Shown in pieces: positions 26,702 to 35,721 of a stretch of 64,000 bases of DNA. Position 1 is the stretch's first letter, and every line of letters begins with the position of its first letter. The notes beneath the pieces are model-generated. The model saw only the letters and a list, made by a program, of their open reading frames with translations, was not told where the DNA came from and did not search any database. This DNA comes from Barnesiella propionica. Its GTDB lineage: Bacteria; Bacteroidota; Bacteroidia; Bacteroidales; Barnesiellaceae. The translations under genes were made by a program, and so were the position numbers. Where the stretch lies: contig NZ_JAOQJK010000003.1 in NCBI RefSeq assembly GCF_025567045.1, positions 62,001 to 126,000 on the forward strand, read 5' to 3'.

Positions 26702-28726
26702 TTATTCCTGCAACAAATCAAGTACATCCCCGTCGATCTTAGCGATATCCAATAATGATGGATCTAATTCTATCGCTTTACGCAAATGGCTTAACGCCGG
26801 CATTACCTTGTCTACACGGTTAGCCGCAATTGCCTTTATATATTCTTCTTTAGCCGATTCGCCCAATTTCTCTGCTTTATCCCAGGCTTCATCGTTCATC
26901 TTCAACGCCAGCAACATCAGTACTTCGTTCAAAGAACTCATAGACGCAACGACAGGATAGGCTTCCTCATATTTTCCATTCAAAGCCCGGGACACAGCAA
27001 CGATTTTTTCAGTCATTTCATTAACCGGTAATAAACCTGCTATAGAATCGGCTTTCTCATATTTCCCTTCATGCAATAAAGCGATCATTTGATTACATCT
27101 CACCGCATCCGGCACATTTCCGCCCATATAATCTTTCAGTATTTCCGAATCAGGCCTTCCTAAAGAAATGCAAGTAGCAGCCAGGTCATTCGCAGCCACC
27201 ATAAAACGCGGATAAACCTCCAGTGCCTGACGGCATATTTTTTCTTTCTTTATCAAATCATTTTCCTTGCTGTACAATCTCCAAAATTCATTCCGGGTCA
27301 ATTGCTTGTAATCGGTTTTATATAATGTTTCTATTTCCTCATCGGTAAGATAACGGAATATAGAATAGGTATATTCATACTCAACCTTTCTCAGACGAGG
27401 CAAATATTCCGCAGCAAGTATTTTTTTAAAGAATGGAAGACGGGCAATTAAAAGGGACTGCCGGGTAATATTTTTCGGATTTTTATCTACGATGTCCTGG
27501 ATCGCCTGAGCCTCGCTCTGCAATGAATCGGAACGAAGTTGCATCACCACAGTTTCCCATGTCTCCACGCGGGCCTCGGACTGTATAGACAAAACAGAAC
27601 GCGTATTAGCCTGTAACTGTCCCAAGATAGCGTCCGTAGCAACATTCATACGTCCCTTAGCTAACTGAAGATTCCGTTCATAAGAACCATCGGGAGAAGA
27701 CGCACCGGTAATGGAAAAAGTTTGTAGAGACGCATCGGGGTTAGACTCCACCAATTTTAACTCTTGATTCAGCCGCTCTATTTCGGAACGATTCATCTCA
27801 TTTTTATAATCAATGGAAGTTTTTCCTATCTCGAACGTCAGCTTAACCTCTCCTTTACTGTCTCTCAACTGCATTTCTGCTTTCGGGAAATAAGCCGGAT
27901 CGGTTATATAATTTTCCCCGAACTTATATTCCAGAAAACGTAACGGATTTACAATTCCCCGTGCAATAACAAATGTATCGCGGTACAATATACGATTATA
28001 ATTTTCCAATGCCATTATCATATCACACCGGAAATCATCTTTCGGATTCTCGACATAGAGAGAGTCATTATAGGGAATTAGATCGTCTTTCTGCCCGCTA
28101 CTGCTTTTTACGGTTATATATTCATGCAGAGGATCCATCGTAATATCATAATCATACAACCGCTGCTGCGTAATATTATATTCTTTCCCGTCAAAGACCA
28201 AAGGAGCCATATAACGAAGTTCTTTACGCGTTACGTTATAAATATCGGGCTGTATGATAAGCCGGGTATCCGAATCGAACATCTCTTTCGGAATCTTAAC
28301 ACGGGTCCTGACATGAAAATAATTTCCGATAACCTCTATATCGGTAGGTTCAGGAATTATCTTATCCACGATCTTTTTGGCGGCCACGACAACTTCGTTC
28401 AAATTCACGCTGGATTGTTCCAGTTTTACATCTATCTTAAGACGTCCCAAAACTTTTACCTCACGTTCTTCATAACCCAAATAAGTAAAAAGCAATGTAC
28501 CGTTTCTGGAAATGGTTGCAACGTATTTACCCTCTTCATCCGACGTACCTACTGTCTTATTCGTCTCTTTATCATATATACTTACACGGTTCAACGGATT
28601 ACCGTTAATATCGGTAACAAAACCCCTTACCCGAATAAAATCCTGAGCATATCCTTCTAAAAAAAATGTACTTAGGAAAAACAATATAATAACTTTATAA
28701 ATTCCAGCAGAAAAAAAGCGCACCAT
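26702..28726 (-). CDS. Carboxypeptidase-regulatory-like / OmpA-like / helical-repeat envelope protein
   Basis: A 674-residue exported protein. It has a signal peptide (to about residue 27, GYAQ), a carboxypeptidase-regulatory-like domain (about 29-110; RVRGFVTDINGNPLNRVSIYD) and an uncharacterised middle region. Near residues 335-400 is an OmpA-like stretch (TFSITGASSPDGSYERNLQLAKGRM) of the kind found in DUF3868-type proteins of Bacteroidales fimbrial loci. The C-terminal ~200 residues are helical and repeat-like (ALEVYPRFMVAANDLAATCI, then HLRKAIELDPSLLDIAKIDG). It sits between a DUF3575 protein (15 bases upstream) and the five-barrel protein (directly adjoining). It probably links the outer membrane to peptidoglycan. 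Confidence 0.75.
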   Translation of the reverse strand: MVRFFSAGIYKVIILFFLSTFFLEGYAQDFIRVRGFVTDINGNPLNRVSIYDKETNKTVGTSDEEGKYVATISRNGTLLFTYLGYEEREVKVLGRLKIDVKLEQSSVNLNEVVVAAKKIVDKIIPEPTDIEVIGNYFHVRTRVKIPKEMFDSDTRLIIQPDIYNVTRKELRYMAPLVFDGKEYNITQQRLYDYDITMDPLHEYITVKSSSGQKDDLIPYNDSLYVENPKDDFRCDMIMALENYNRILYRDTFVIARGIVNPLRFLEYKFGENYITDPAYFPKAEMQLRDSKGEVKLTFEIGKTSIDYKNEMNRSEIERLNQELKLVESNPDASLQTFSITGASSPDGSYERNLQLAKGRMNVATDAILGQLQANTRSVLSIQSEARVETWETVVMQLRSDSLQSEAQAIQDIVDKNPKNITRQSLLIARLPFFKKILAAEYLPRLRKVEYEYTYSIFRYLTDEEIETLYKTDYKQLTRNEFWRLYSKENDLIKKEKICRQALEVYPRFMVAANDLAATCISLGRPDSEILKDYMGGNVPDAVRCNQMIALLHEGKYEKADSIAGLLPVNEMTEKIVAVSRALNGKYEEAYPVVASMSSLNEVLMLLALKMNDEAWDKAEKLGESAKEEYIKAIAANRVDKVMPALSHLRKAIELDPSLLDIAKIDGDVLDLLQE

Positions 28727-28740
28727 GCTTATTGATGTAT

Positions 28741-29283
28741 TTATTTAAAAATATAAGAAAAAGACAATCCCAGTTTCACAGGAGCCAGAGTTGTCTTCAC
28801 ATTATTGAATTGCAATGGTTTCCCGTCATGAATCCCATATTTATAATTCCTATACCGCATTATACCCGCACCGATAGTGGCCTCCATGTTCCAATGCCGG
28901 CCCAGTACCCACGCATATCCATAAGTGACCCCAGCCGCATATGCATCGCCCTGATAATAGTGAGATTTTATACGCATATCATAATTTGAGATCAATGCGG
29001 TAACACCCATAAAATGACGCACCATAGGACGATTGAACCAATAACGGAGTTCCGGCTGAAATTGTATAAACTTAGGAGAGATCGTCCCTATAGAAAACGG
29101 ATTGCCCGCTATATCGGCATTCAATGTAAATCGTCGGGACAAACGAGCTTCCACCCCTAAATTGGGAGAAAGTGCAGCCCAATATACTGCATTTGTTTTG
29201 AGTGCCACTCTTTGAGCATGTAACGAACTCATTCCTAACAGCATAAAGGATAAGAATAATAATATCTTAGACCTTTTATTCAT
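28741..29283 (-). CDS. DUF3575-type outer-membrane barrel protein
   Basis: A 180-residue protein with a signal peptide (MNKRSKILLFLSFMLLGMSSLHAQ) and a small barrel: VALKTNAVYWAALSPNLGVE, SRRFTLNADIAGNPFS, FQPELRYWFNRPMVRHFMGV, HYYQGDAYAAGVTYGYAWVL and a final LGLSFSYIF. These are DUF3575 signatures (LKTN..Y, PELRYW, G.TYGY.W.L). DUF3575 proteins usually travel with DUF3868 and fimbrillin genes, but no fimbrillin is seen here. It is the first gene of the operon, with a good promoter. Confidence 0.85.
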   Translation of the reverse strand: MNKRSKILLFLSFMLLGMSSLHAQRVALKTNAVYWAALSPNLGVEARLSRRFTLNADIAGNPFSIGTISPKFIQFQPELRYWFNRPMVRHFMGVTALISNYDMRIKSHYYQGDAYAAGVTYGYAWVLGRHWNMEATIGAGIMRYRNYKYGIHDGKPLQFNNVKTTLAPVKLGLSFSYIFK

Positions 29284-29309
29284 ACTTTTTTAACTTTCAT
29301 AAATCCCGG

Positions 29310-29340
29310 CAAAGATAATTTATTTTATTATCTGCAACAA
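29310..29340 (-). promoter_or_regulatory. Promoter of the DUF3575 operon
   Basis: On the minus strand TATCTTTG (29310-29317) matches the -7 consensus, with TTG at 29335-29337 and at 29338-29340, 17 and 20 bases upstream. This is one of the best two-part promoters in the window. Confidence 0.6.
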
Positions 29341-29441
29341 TAATAAAAACAAAATAAACTTATTTTTTATATATACAGGCATTTATTATATAATTTACCC
29401 GTGTTAAACAATTCAAAAACAAATAACATCGAAACAAAAAA

Positions 29442-29470
29442 AGAGACCCTATTTCAAGAACAGGGTCTCT
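29442..29470 (-). terminator. Intrinsic terminator of the DUF1573-meaB operon
   Basis: AGAGACCCT and AGGGTCTCT form a 9-bp stem, followed on the minus strand by seven T residues. It lies 20 bases beyond the meaB stop codon. Confidence 0.85.
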
Positions 29471-29489
29471 CAACATATTTCCGAATTTT

Positions 29490-30584
29490 TCATTTTATAT
29501 TAAAGTAGTAATCCAGAACATCTTTAGCTGCCATAAAAGAACTTTGTTCATTAGACAATACTTTCCGTTCCTTTTCCCTTAGCATAATTTCGATCTGCGG
29601 ATTACGATAGAAATGATCCTTCAACTGCTCATTAATAGACTCGAACATCCAGTATTTCGATTGTTCCTGTCTTTTATGATCAAAATAGCCGTTCTTTTTT
29701 ACAAACAGGATATATTCATCTATCATATCCCATACCTCTTTAATACCTATTTCATAATATCCCGAATAAGTAAGTACCTGAGGTTGCCATCCGGAAGGTG
29801 TAGGCGGGAAAAGATGCAATGCATTCCGGAATTGTGCCTGGGCCAGGCGGGCTTTTTCTATATTATTACCATCGGCCTTATTAATCACTATTCCGTCTGC
29901 CATCTCCATAATCCCTCGTTTTATACCCTGCAGTTCATCACCCGTTCCGGCCAACTGGATTAATAAAAAGAAATCGACCATAGAATGTACCGCTGTCTCC
30001 GATTGCCCTACACCTACGGTTTCCACAAATATATTATCAAATCCGGCAGCCTCACATAAGACAATGGTTTCACGCGTTTTACGGGCAACACCTCCCAACG
30101 AGCCGGCAGAAGGGGAAGGGCGAATAAAAGCTCCCGGATGCACCGATAATTTTTCCATGCGCGTCTTATCACCCAGTATACTGCCTTTGGATCGTTCGCT
30201 ACTCGGATCGATTGCCAGTACAGCCAGTTTTCCTCCTTTTTTCAAAACATGCAGTCCGAATACATCGATAGATGTACTCTTCCCTGCCCCGGGAACCCCG
30301 GTAATGCCTATACGCACCGATTCACAAGTATAAGGTAAACACTTTTCTATTACCTCCTGCGCCAAAACCTGATGCTCATAAAGATTACTCTCTACCAAAG
30401 TGACAGCCTGGCTTAATATGGACATATCCCCCTTCAATATACCTTCTACATATTCTCCTGCCGTATACAGCCTACGCCGGGCTTTCCTCATTTTCTGCAA
30501 ATAAGGATTAACTGTGGGAGGCTGGGATATACCTTTATTTACCGATAAGCCGGCATAATTATCGTCATTTTCTATATGTTCCAT
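29490..30584 (-). CDS. meaB: Methylmalonyl-CoA mutase-associated GTPase
   Basis: A 364-residue G3E-family GTPase that protects and reloads the B12-dependent methylmalonyl-CoA mutase used in propionate production. Visible motifs are the P-loop ITGVPGAGKSTSIDVFG, the PSSERSKGSILGDKTRM switch segment, VETVGVGQSETAV and the base-recognition NKADG. The frame opens at a TTG (30590); the ATG at 30584 is preferred. It follows two DUF1573 genes at short distances, although the mutase subunit genes are not in the window. Confidence 0.95.
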   Translation of the reverse strand: MEHIENDDNYAGLSVNKGISQPPTVNPYLQKMRKARRRLYTAGEYVEGILKGDMSILSQAVTLVESNLYEHQVLAQEVIEKCLPYTCESVRIGITGVPGAGKSTSIDVFGLHVLKKGGKLAVLAIDPSSERSKGSILGDKTRMEKLSVHPGAFIRPSPSAGSLGGVARKTRETIVLCEAAGFDNIFVETVGVGQSETAVHSMVDFFLLIQLAGTGDELQGIKRGIMEMADGIVINKADGNNIEKARLAQAQFRNALHLFPPTPSGWQPQVLTYSGYYEIGIKEVWDMIDEYILFVKKNGYFDHKRQEQSKYWMFESINEQLKDHFYRNPQIEIMLREKERKVLSNEQSSFMAAKDVLDYYFNIK

Positions 30585-30595
30585 AATCAAGTATA

Positions 30596-31669
30596 TTATT
30601 CTAAACGTCCTAATACCCGTATTACCTGAGAACTATTATGAGGATCGTTGGTAATCACAATTAACCGGTAATTAATAAGATTTGAACGGGACTTGGACGG
30701 ATCAACTTCTATCTTCAAACGGGTAGATTTTCCCGGTTTAATTTTTTTCTTTCCTAATTTTATTTTCAGTACCGGAGTTTCGTTCCCTATTTTACGGATA
30801 ATAAGCGGAGAATGTCCTTCATTGGTTATCTCCACTTCTTTCTCTACCTTTCCGGAACCTTTAACGAAACCGAAATCAACCGTCCGTTCCGATAGTTTCA
30901 TCAGAGGAGCATTATCCATATTTTCTTTCCATTGGGAAAGATCTTCTTTTATATTCGCTGTTACGGTTATTTTGCTTAATGCCGACTTTAACGTGTCATC
31001 GGCCATATCAATCCGGAATTCATCTCTCCGGAATCCCCAGTCTTTCACCGATCCCGCATCGTAAGTAACAACCAATATTCCTTCCTCAAGGGGATGCAAT
31101 ACTTCCGGAACAAAAACAGCAGTAATGTGCTTAGGTAAATCTCTTATTACCGGTGTGACCGATTCTTTGCCACTATTCATCACCTGTATTTTTCCAGCCT
31201 TTGTTTCACCTTTCATTAAATCGAAAAAAGGAACCTGCAGGCTTTTAAGGTACAAAGCACCTATATTATAAGCATAATCATAAGTAGAATGAGCCGACCG
31301 TGTAACATTACCTGTTATCTTCAGGGTCATTCGCGACGGTTCGTTATTACTGTAAACAAAAATCGATTTATCGAATTTTCCGGGACGTCCTTTAGGGTTA
31401 TACGTCACCTTTATAACTCCATTTTCTCCCGGAGCAATAGGTTCCCTGGAGTATTCCGGTACTGTACAACCACATGTAGCTCTGACCGATGTAATTTCCA
31501 ACGGCTTATTTCCGGTATTGGAAAACCTGAACTCTGCAGAAACATTTCCGCCGTCTTCATCAAAAGTACCGAAATCATGTACAACTGATTCGAAACTGAT
31601 CTTCGGCTGGGCAAATATAGATAGCATGGCAACCGAAAACAACAAACATAATAGAGCTATTCTTTTCAT
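30596..31669 (-). CDS. Exported protein with two DUF1573 domains
   Basis: A 357-residue protein with a signal peptide (1-20, ends FAQ). It has one DUF1573 domain at about 24-118 (SFESVVHDFGTFDEDGGNVS, then SVRATCGCTVPEYS) and a second, Cys-less one at about 255-345 (ERTVDFGFVKGSGKVEKEVE). These Ig-like domains, with a CGCT motif in the first, are common in Bacteroidota envelopes, but their job is not established. It lies 37 bases behind another DUF1573 gene and 11 bases ahead of meaB, so the three are probably one transcript. Confidence 0.85.
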   Translation of the reverse strand: MKRIALLCLLFSVAMLSIFAQPKISFESVVHDFGTFDEDGGNVSAEFRFSNTGNKPLEITSVRATCGCTVPEYSREPIAPGENGVIKVTYNPKGRPGKFDKSIFVYSNNEPSRMTLKITGNVTRSAHSTYDYAYNIGALYLKSLQVPFFDLMKGETKAGKIQVMNSGKESVTPVIRDLPKHITAVFVPEVLHPLEEGILVVTYDAGSVKDWGFRRDEFRIDMADDTLKSALSKITVTANIKEDLSQWKENMDNAPLMKLSERTVDFGFVKGSGKVEKEVEITNEGHSPLIIRKIGNETPVLKIKLGKKKIKPGKSTRLKIEVDPSKSRSNLINYRLIVITNDPHNSSQVIRVLGRLE

Positions 31670-31706
31670 ATCTTTATTTTAAATATCACAGACACAGTAC
31701 ACTCCG

Positions 31707-32096
31707 CTATTTCTGTTCAGGTTTCACGACACCAATAATAACCAAATTATTTTTACTAGGTTTTGCATTACTAACCACCGTTATCCCTTTCTTAAATTCT
31801 CCGGGACGTCCTTCGGGATTAAAAATCACTTTAATAGCTCCTTTTTTCCCGGGAGCAATAGGTTCCTGAGGAAATTCAGGTTTAGTACAGCCGCAGGAGG
31901 CCCTTGCATCCACTATTACCAAAGGAGACTCTCCTATATTAGTAAACTCGAACAGATGAGTTACGGGCCCTTTGTTTTCAGCAATAAAACCGAAATCATA
32001 TTTTTTTTCGGTAAATTTTATTTTAGCCGGTGTTTTAGCACAAAGAACAGATACAGATATCAGCAACATCATGCTCATTATAACCAATCGTTTCAT
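31707..32096 (-). CDS. Exported single-domain DUF1573 protein
   Basis: About 129 residues with a signal peptide (MKRLVIMSMMLLISVSVLCA) and one DUF1573 domain (FTEKKYDFGFIAENKGPVTH, then DARASCGCTKPEFPQEPIAP). It contains the CGCT motif and the typical GRPGEFKKGITVVSNA strand pair. The frame opens at TTG 32102; the ATG at 32096 is chosen. It is first in the DUF1573-DUF1573-meaB set, with a -7 element 31 bases upstream. Confidence 0.85.
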   Translation of the reverse strand: MKRLVIMSMMLLISVSVLCAKTPAKIKFTEKKYDFGFIAENKGPVTHLFEFTNIGESPLVIVDARASCGCTKPEFPQEPIAPGKKGAIKVIFNPEGRPGEFKKGITVVSNAKPSKNNLVIIGVVKPEQK

Positions 32097-32126
32097 AATC
32101 AATATTCGTTTACAGATTTATTATTG

Positions 32127-32134
32127 CAAAAATA
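32127..32134 (-). promoter_or_regulatory. -7 promoter element for the DUF1573-meaB operon
   Basis: The minus strand reads TATTTTTG, matching TAnnTTTG, 31 bases upstream of the first DUF1573 ATG. Confidence 0.45.
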
Positions 32135-32223
32135 ATATTTTTTTCTCAACATATTTATTTTCTCCACTTTTATACACAGTCGTTTTGAAACACGGTACAC
32201 ATCATATTACCGGAAATTCTTCT

Positions 32224-32231
32224 TACATTTG
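32224..32231 (+). promoter_or_regulatory. -7 promoter element for the MutS-like gene
   Basis: TACATTTG matches TAnnTTTG and ends 28 bases before the chosen ATG at 32260, which supports that start over the longer open frame beginning at 31972. Confidence 0.55.
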
Positions 32232-32259
32232 CCGGGCGATCAAAACCCAAAATATAAAA

Positions 32260-34077
32260 ATGAACATATCTCCCGAAACTTATTATATCCGGCAACTGGA
32301 TCTAACCCGGCAGCAACTAAAGAAGGTAAAACATAAAATACAATTTACAGGAACACTCCGTCTGGTCAATATACTTGCTATCCTATCAGGCATCTATCTT
32401 TTATGGGGAAACGGCATTGCCTGGTATATCACTACCCTAATAGCAGGTCTTATACCTTTTATGCTCCTTATCCGGTATCATAACCGACTTTTTCTACTAA
32501 AAGACTTTCTGGAAGCCAAAATACGTATTTATATAAAAGAATCACAATTACAACAATATGATTTTTCGGGAACTTATCCGGGCAATGAATTTATTGACCC
32601 GTCACATCCTTTTACTTACGATTTGGATGTATTCGGGGAAAAATCATTATTCGCCTATATAGACCGAAGCGCGTCCAAAATGGGAAGACTCCGATTGGCT
32701 TCCTGGTTATGTAATCCTCTCAACACTTCACAAGAAATAAAAGACCGTCAGGAAGCCATAACGGAGCTATCGGAAATGAATGAAACAAGAAATGACTTCC
32801 TAGCTCATGGGATGACTTCGCAGGAAACAGAATCTGATCCCGAAACCATAAACAATCTGGCAGATATTCCTTCTTTTTCCACCAACCGGATCATAAGTAT
32901 ATTCATTTCATCTCTGCCATATATTTATGGCATACTCCTTATCTTCTGGGTTCTCGGATACATTACCGGAAATTTTATTCTATTTTTATTCCTTACATTG
33001 ATATTCATTTCCTTTTTAAACGCAAAAAAAGTTTCTTCGGTTCAAGCGAAATTAGATAAGGCATTAAAATCATTAAGTGTCTATACGGAACTTATCTACA
33101 TGCTTGAGAACAGCCATCCCGAAAGCCGGCTATTAAATGAAATACGAGAAAAAATAATATGTAATGAAAAACCTGTTTCTGTGCGCATCAGAAAACTGAA
33201 CAAACTTCTAAATAATCTGGACCAGAGATTTAACATCGTTGGATACGTAGTTCTTAACGGGTTCTTACTTTGGGATATGAGGCAATTGAATGCATTAGAC
33301 AAATGGCTACGTGAAAATTCGGAAAAACTTCCTGCATGGTTTTCAGCCATTTCCGACTTCGATGCGCTCTGTTCTCTTGCGACATTCAAATATAACCACC
33401 CCGCCTATATCATTCCTCAGATTTGCAAAGATCATAGTGTTGTAATGGAAGCCCGGGAAATGGGGCATCCGTTAATTCCGGTCGAAAGATGTGTAAAAAA
33501 TGATCTTTATCCGTTAGGACATTCGTCTTTTCTCATCATTACCGGAGCCAATATGGCAGGAAAAAGCACTTATTTAAGAACGGTGGGAATTAATTATCTG
33601 CTGGCTTGTATCGGAGCACCCGTATGTGCTGCTGAAATGAACATAACGCCCCACTCTCTTTTTACAGGATTAAGAACGACCGATTCGCTTAGTGATAACG
33701 AGTCATATTTCTTTGCCGAACTGAAAAGATTACAACAAGTAGTAGGAAGTCTCAAATCGGGGAAAAAAATGTTCATTATTCTGGATGAAATATTAAAAGG
33801 GACAAATTCTACCGACAAGCAAATCGGTTCGCTGGCACTGATACGTCAACTGACCGGACTGGGTGCGACCGGTATCATAGCAACTCACGATCTGGCCCTG
33901 GGCAAACTGGCCGAAGAATTTCCGGCATCTGTTAGAAACTTCCGCTTCGAAGCCTCCATTCATGGAGACGAACTATCATTTTCATACCGGATACAACCGG
34001 GGGTAGCACAAAACATGAATGCATGCTTCCTGATGAAAAAAATGGGAATTATCCCTCCTGATAAAAACCCGCAGTAA
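32260..34077 (+). CDS. Membrane-anchored MutS-like ATPase
   Basis: A 605-residue protein with a MutS-type core and ATPase domain but no N-terminal mismatch-recognition domain. Two helices at about 33-70 (LRLVNILAILSGIYLLWGNG, then TLIAGLIPFMLLI) and another pair at about 212-250 suggest membrane insertion. The ATPase follows: Walker A ITGANMAGKSTYLRTVG near residue 426, GLRTTDSLSDNESYFFAELK, Walker B IILDEILKGTNSTD near residue 505 and ATHDLALG. Such short MutS relatives are widespread in Bacteroidota; their role is not known to me, and mismatch repair is unlikely without the recognition domain. It converges on the capsid-like cassette 33 bases away. Confidence 0.85.
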   Translation: MNISPETYYIRQLDLTRQQLKKVKHKIQFTGTLRLVNILAILSGIYLLWGNGIAWYITTLIAGLIPFMLLIRYHNRLFLLKDFLEAKIRIYIKESQLQQYDFSGTYPGNEFIDPSHPFTYDLDVFGEKSLFAYIDRSASKMGRLRLASWLCNPLNTSQEIKDRQEAITELSEMNETRNDFLAHGMTSQETESDPETINNLADIPSFSTNRIISIFISSLPYIYGILLIFWVLGYITGNFILFLFLTLIFISFLNAKKVSSVQAKLDKALKSLSVYTELIYMLENSHPESRLLNEIREKIICNEKPVSVRIRKLNKLLNNLDQRFNIVGYVVLNGFLLWDMRQLNALDKWLRENSEKLPAWFSAISDFDALCSLATFKYNHPAYIIPQICKDHSVVMEAREMGHPLIPVERCVKNDLYPLGHSSFLIITGANMAGKSTYLRTVGINYLLACIGAPVCAAEMNITPHSLFTGLRTTDSLSDNESYFFAELKRLQQVVGSLKSGKKMFIILDEILKGTNSTDKQIGSLALIRQLTGLGATGIIATHDLALGKLAEEFPASVRNFRFEASIHGDELSFSYRIQPGVAQNMNACFLMKKMGIIPPDKNPQ

Positions 34078-34110
34078 CCGGAAAACAGTTACCACGGGCT
34101 CTGAAAGATT

Positions 34111-34740
34111 TTAATATACACTTCTCTGCATCATTATAGCCGCCATATCGGGACGTGCAAGTATTTCATAGACCAATGCCGCACACAAATAGCATACCGG
34201 AGACACCAATAAAGGATTTATATCAAAACTATCGGCGGATTTATCCGGAACAAGAACACCACGGATATATTCTATCTCATGCTCCGGAACCGATGGTGAT
34301 AAAGAGTAATAATCGATTACCACATGGCCTTTATCATTTTTTCCAAGCACGCACACCGGTTTAGAACTTCCTCCCCGGGTATACAAATTATACTGTAACT
34401 CACAGCTCGGATGAAACTGGTCGATAAAACGAGTGACCGGACGATTCCAGCCTTTCATCTTGAAACTGGTTATCCGCAACACGTCATCGGGTAATACAAC
34501 TTGTCCGCTACCATCCTGATTCTTTACCGGTACTAAGCCATAACCAATATCCACGGGAGTCAGTAAATCACATGAAACATTTAGCAATATCCGTGATAAA
34601 GCATCAGGTATTTTATTCCTGATATATGCTTCGATATCGACTCCGTCGGTCCGCTCAAACACAGCCTCCCATTGTGGAGTAAGTTCCTCCATATTAATTT
34701 TTACTTGGGAAACCAGATCTCTTAAACTTATCCGGCTCAT
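34111..34740 (-). CDS. Virion head-tail adaptor-like protein (tentative)
   Basis: A 209-residue protein with no signal peptide: a helical start (SRISLRDLVSQVKINMEELT, then GVDIEAYIRNKIPDALSRIL), a beta-rich middle (GSGQVVLPDDVLRITSFKMK) and a helical end (LVSPVCYLCAALVYEILARP). This helix-beta-helix layout is like phage head-completion or adaptor proteins. The assignment rests mainly on its place at the end of a capsid-like gene set. Its ATG shares one base with the stop of the preceding fibre-like gene (TAATG), implying coupled translation. No family was recognised with certainty. Confidence 0.5.
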   Translation of the reverse strand: MSRISLRDLVSQVKINMEELTPQWEAVFERTDGVDIEAYIRNKIPDALSRILLNVSCDLLTPVDIGYGLVPVKNQDGSGQVVLPDDVLRITSFKMKGWNRPVTRFIDQFHPSCELQYNLYTRGGSSKPVCVLGKNDKGHVVIDYYSLSPSVPEHEIEYIRGVLVPDKSADSFDINPLLVSPVCYLCAALVYEILARPDMAAIMMQRSVY

Positions 34741-35714
34741 TATTCTTCGGACCAGGGATATATTTTAACCGTAAAATCAACGTCATAGTACAAGTCTCCG
34801 GGGAACAACTCGTCATTGTGAGATTTCATATATACTTTTTCGGCATATATACTTACGTTATCCACATATTCCCATGCATTATTATTTCCGTTGGGCTCCA
34901 CTCCCACCACTGCTCCGCCGGGAACATCCAGGAGTTTATAATAAAAACCGTGAAACCTTACAAGATCGGCATATTTCGAAGAATATACATACTTTTTAAA
35001 AGGATCCCATTCCCCTATTAAACGGGTGATTTTGCCCGGCTCTCCCTGCTCCCCGGGAAGTCCTGTCAGTTTTACCGGTTTAGACCAACCGGTATCGGGA
35101 TCATGAAATGTACCGTTACCGTTAAACATCGCACAAGTCATCCATAAAATCCCTCCCGAAGGCAAAGCAGGGGGGACATCGTGCCAGTTCTTTCCCGGAT
35201 TTACAGATAAAGTATCAATAATAGGAATTGTTATGTGAGTTCCCACAGATGCGAACTTATACATCCAATGGGTCTGGGATATGTACGGATTAAGCCGCAA
35301 CTCCGTGACATAACTTTGCCACATTTGTCCATTCCACCACAACAGAATAATAGCCGGCCCTTTCGTTTCTACATGCAAAGCCGGATTCGCAGGTACAAAA
35401 TAAGGAAAGTCATACACACCGGAACCTCCTGATATATACAAATAATAGGCCGGAACATCTATCTTTACATCGGGCTTAAAGGTAGCCGGATCTCCTATTA
35501 TACCGGACACTGGAGCCTGGAACGGATGATTCGTATCACACCAGTTTTTACACGAAATATTCCACATCCAAACCGATTGAGTTTCTCCATTGATAAAAAA
35601 TTGTCCGGGAAAGCCGCCTTCGGGATAAGCCGCCCACACGGCTTCCACATTAGGATAGAAACCCACATAACCTATTTTATATAAGCTATGTGCATGAGTA
35701 TCAATAATACACAT
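34740..35714 (-). CDS. Phage fibre-like protein with a short collagen-like segment (tentative)
   Basis: A 324-residue protein. The N-terminal part (HSLYKIGYVGFYPNVEAVWA, then GGFPGQFFINGETQSVWMW) resembles the short repeated head- or tail-fibre motif with 'YPNV..., G..G.F..VNG....W'. A central beta-rich region is followed by a mini collagen-like stretch (LTGLPGEQGEPGKITRLIGEW) and a second 'fibre' motif (WDPFKKYVYSSKYADLVRF). Such features are typical of virion surface fibres that bind glycans. It has no signal peptide. It lies between a small protein gene (7 bases upstream) and the adaptor-like gene (1-base overlap). Confidence 0.55.
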   Translation of the reverse strand: MCIIDTHAHSLYKIGYVGFYPNVEAVWAAYPEGGFPGQFFINGETQSVWMWNISCKNWCDTNHPFQAPVSGIIGDPATFKPDVKIDVPAYYLYISGGSGVYDFPYFVPANPALHVETKGPAIILLWWNGQMWQSYVTELRLNPYISQTHWMYKFASVGTHITIPIIDTLSVNPGKNWHDVPPALPSGGILWMTCAMFNGNGTFHDPDTGWSKPVKLTGLPGEQGEPGKITRLIGEWDPFKKYVYSSKYADLVRFHGFYYKLLDVPGGAVVGVEPNGNNNAWEYVDNVSIYAEKVYMKSHNDELFPGDLYYDVDFTVKIYPWSEE

Positions 35715-35721
35715 ATATTTA

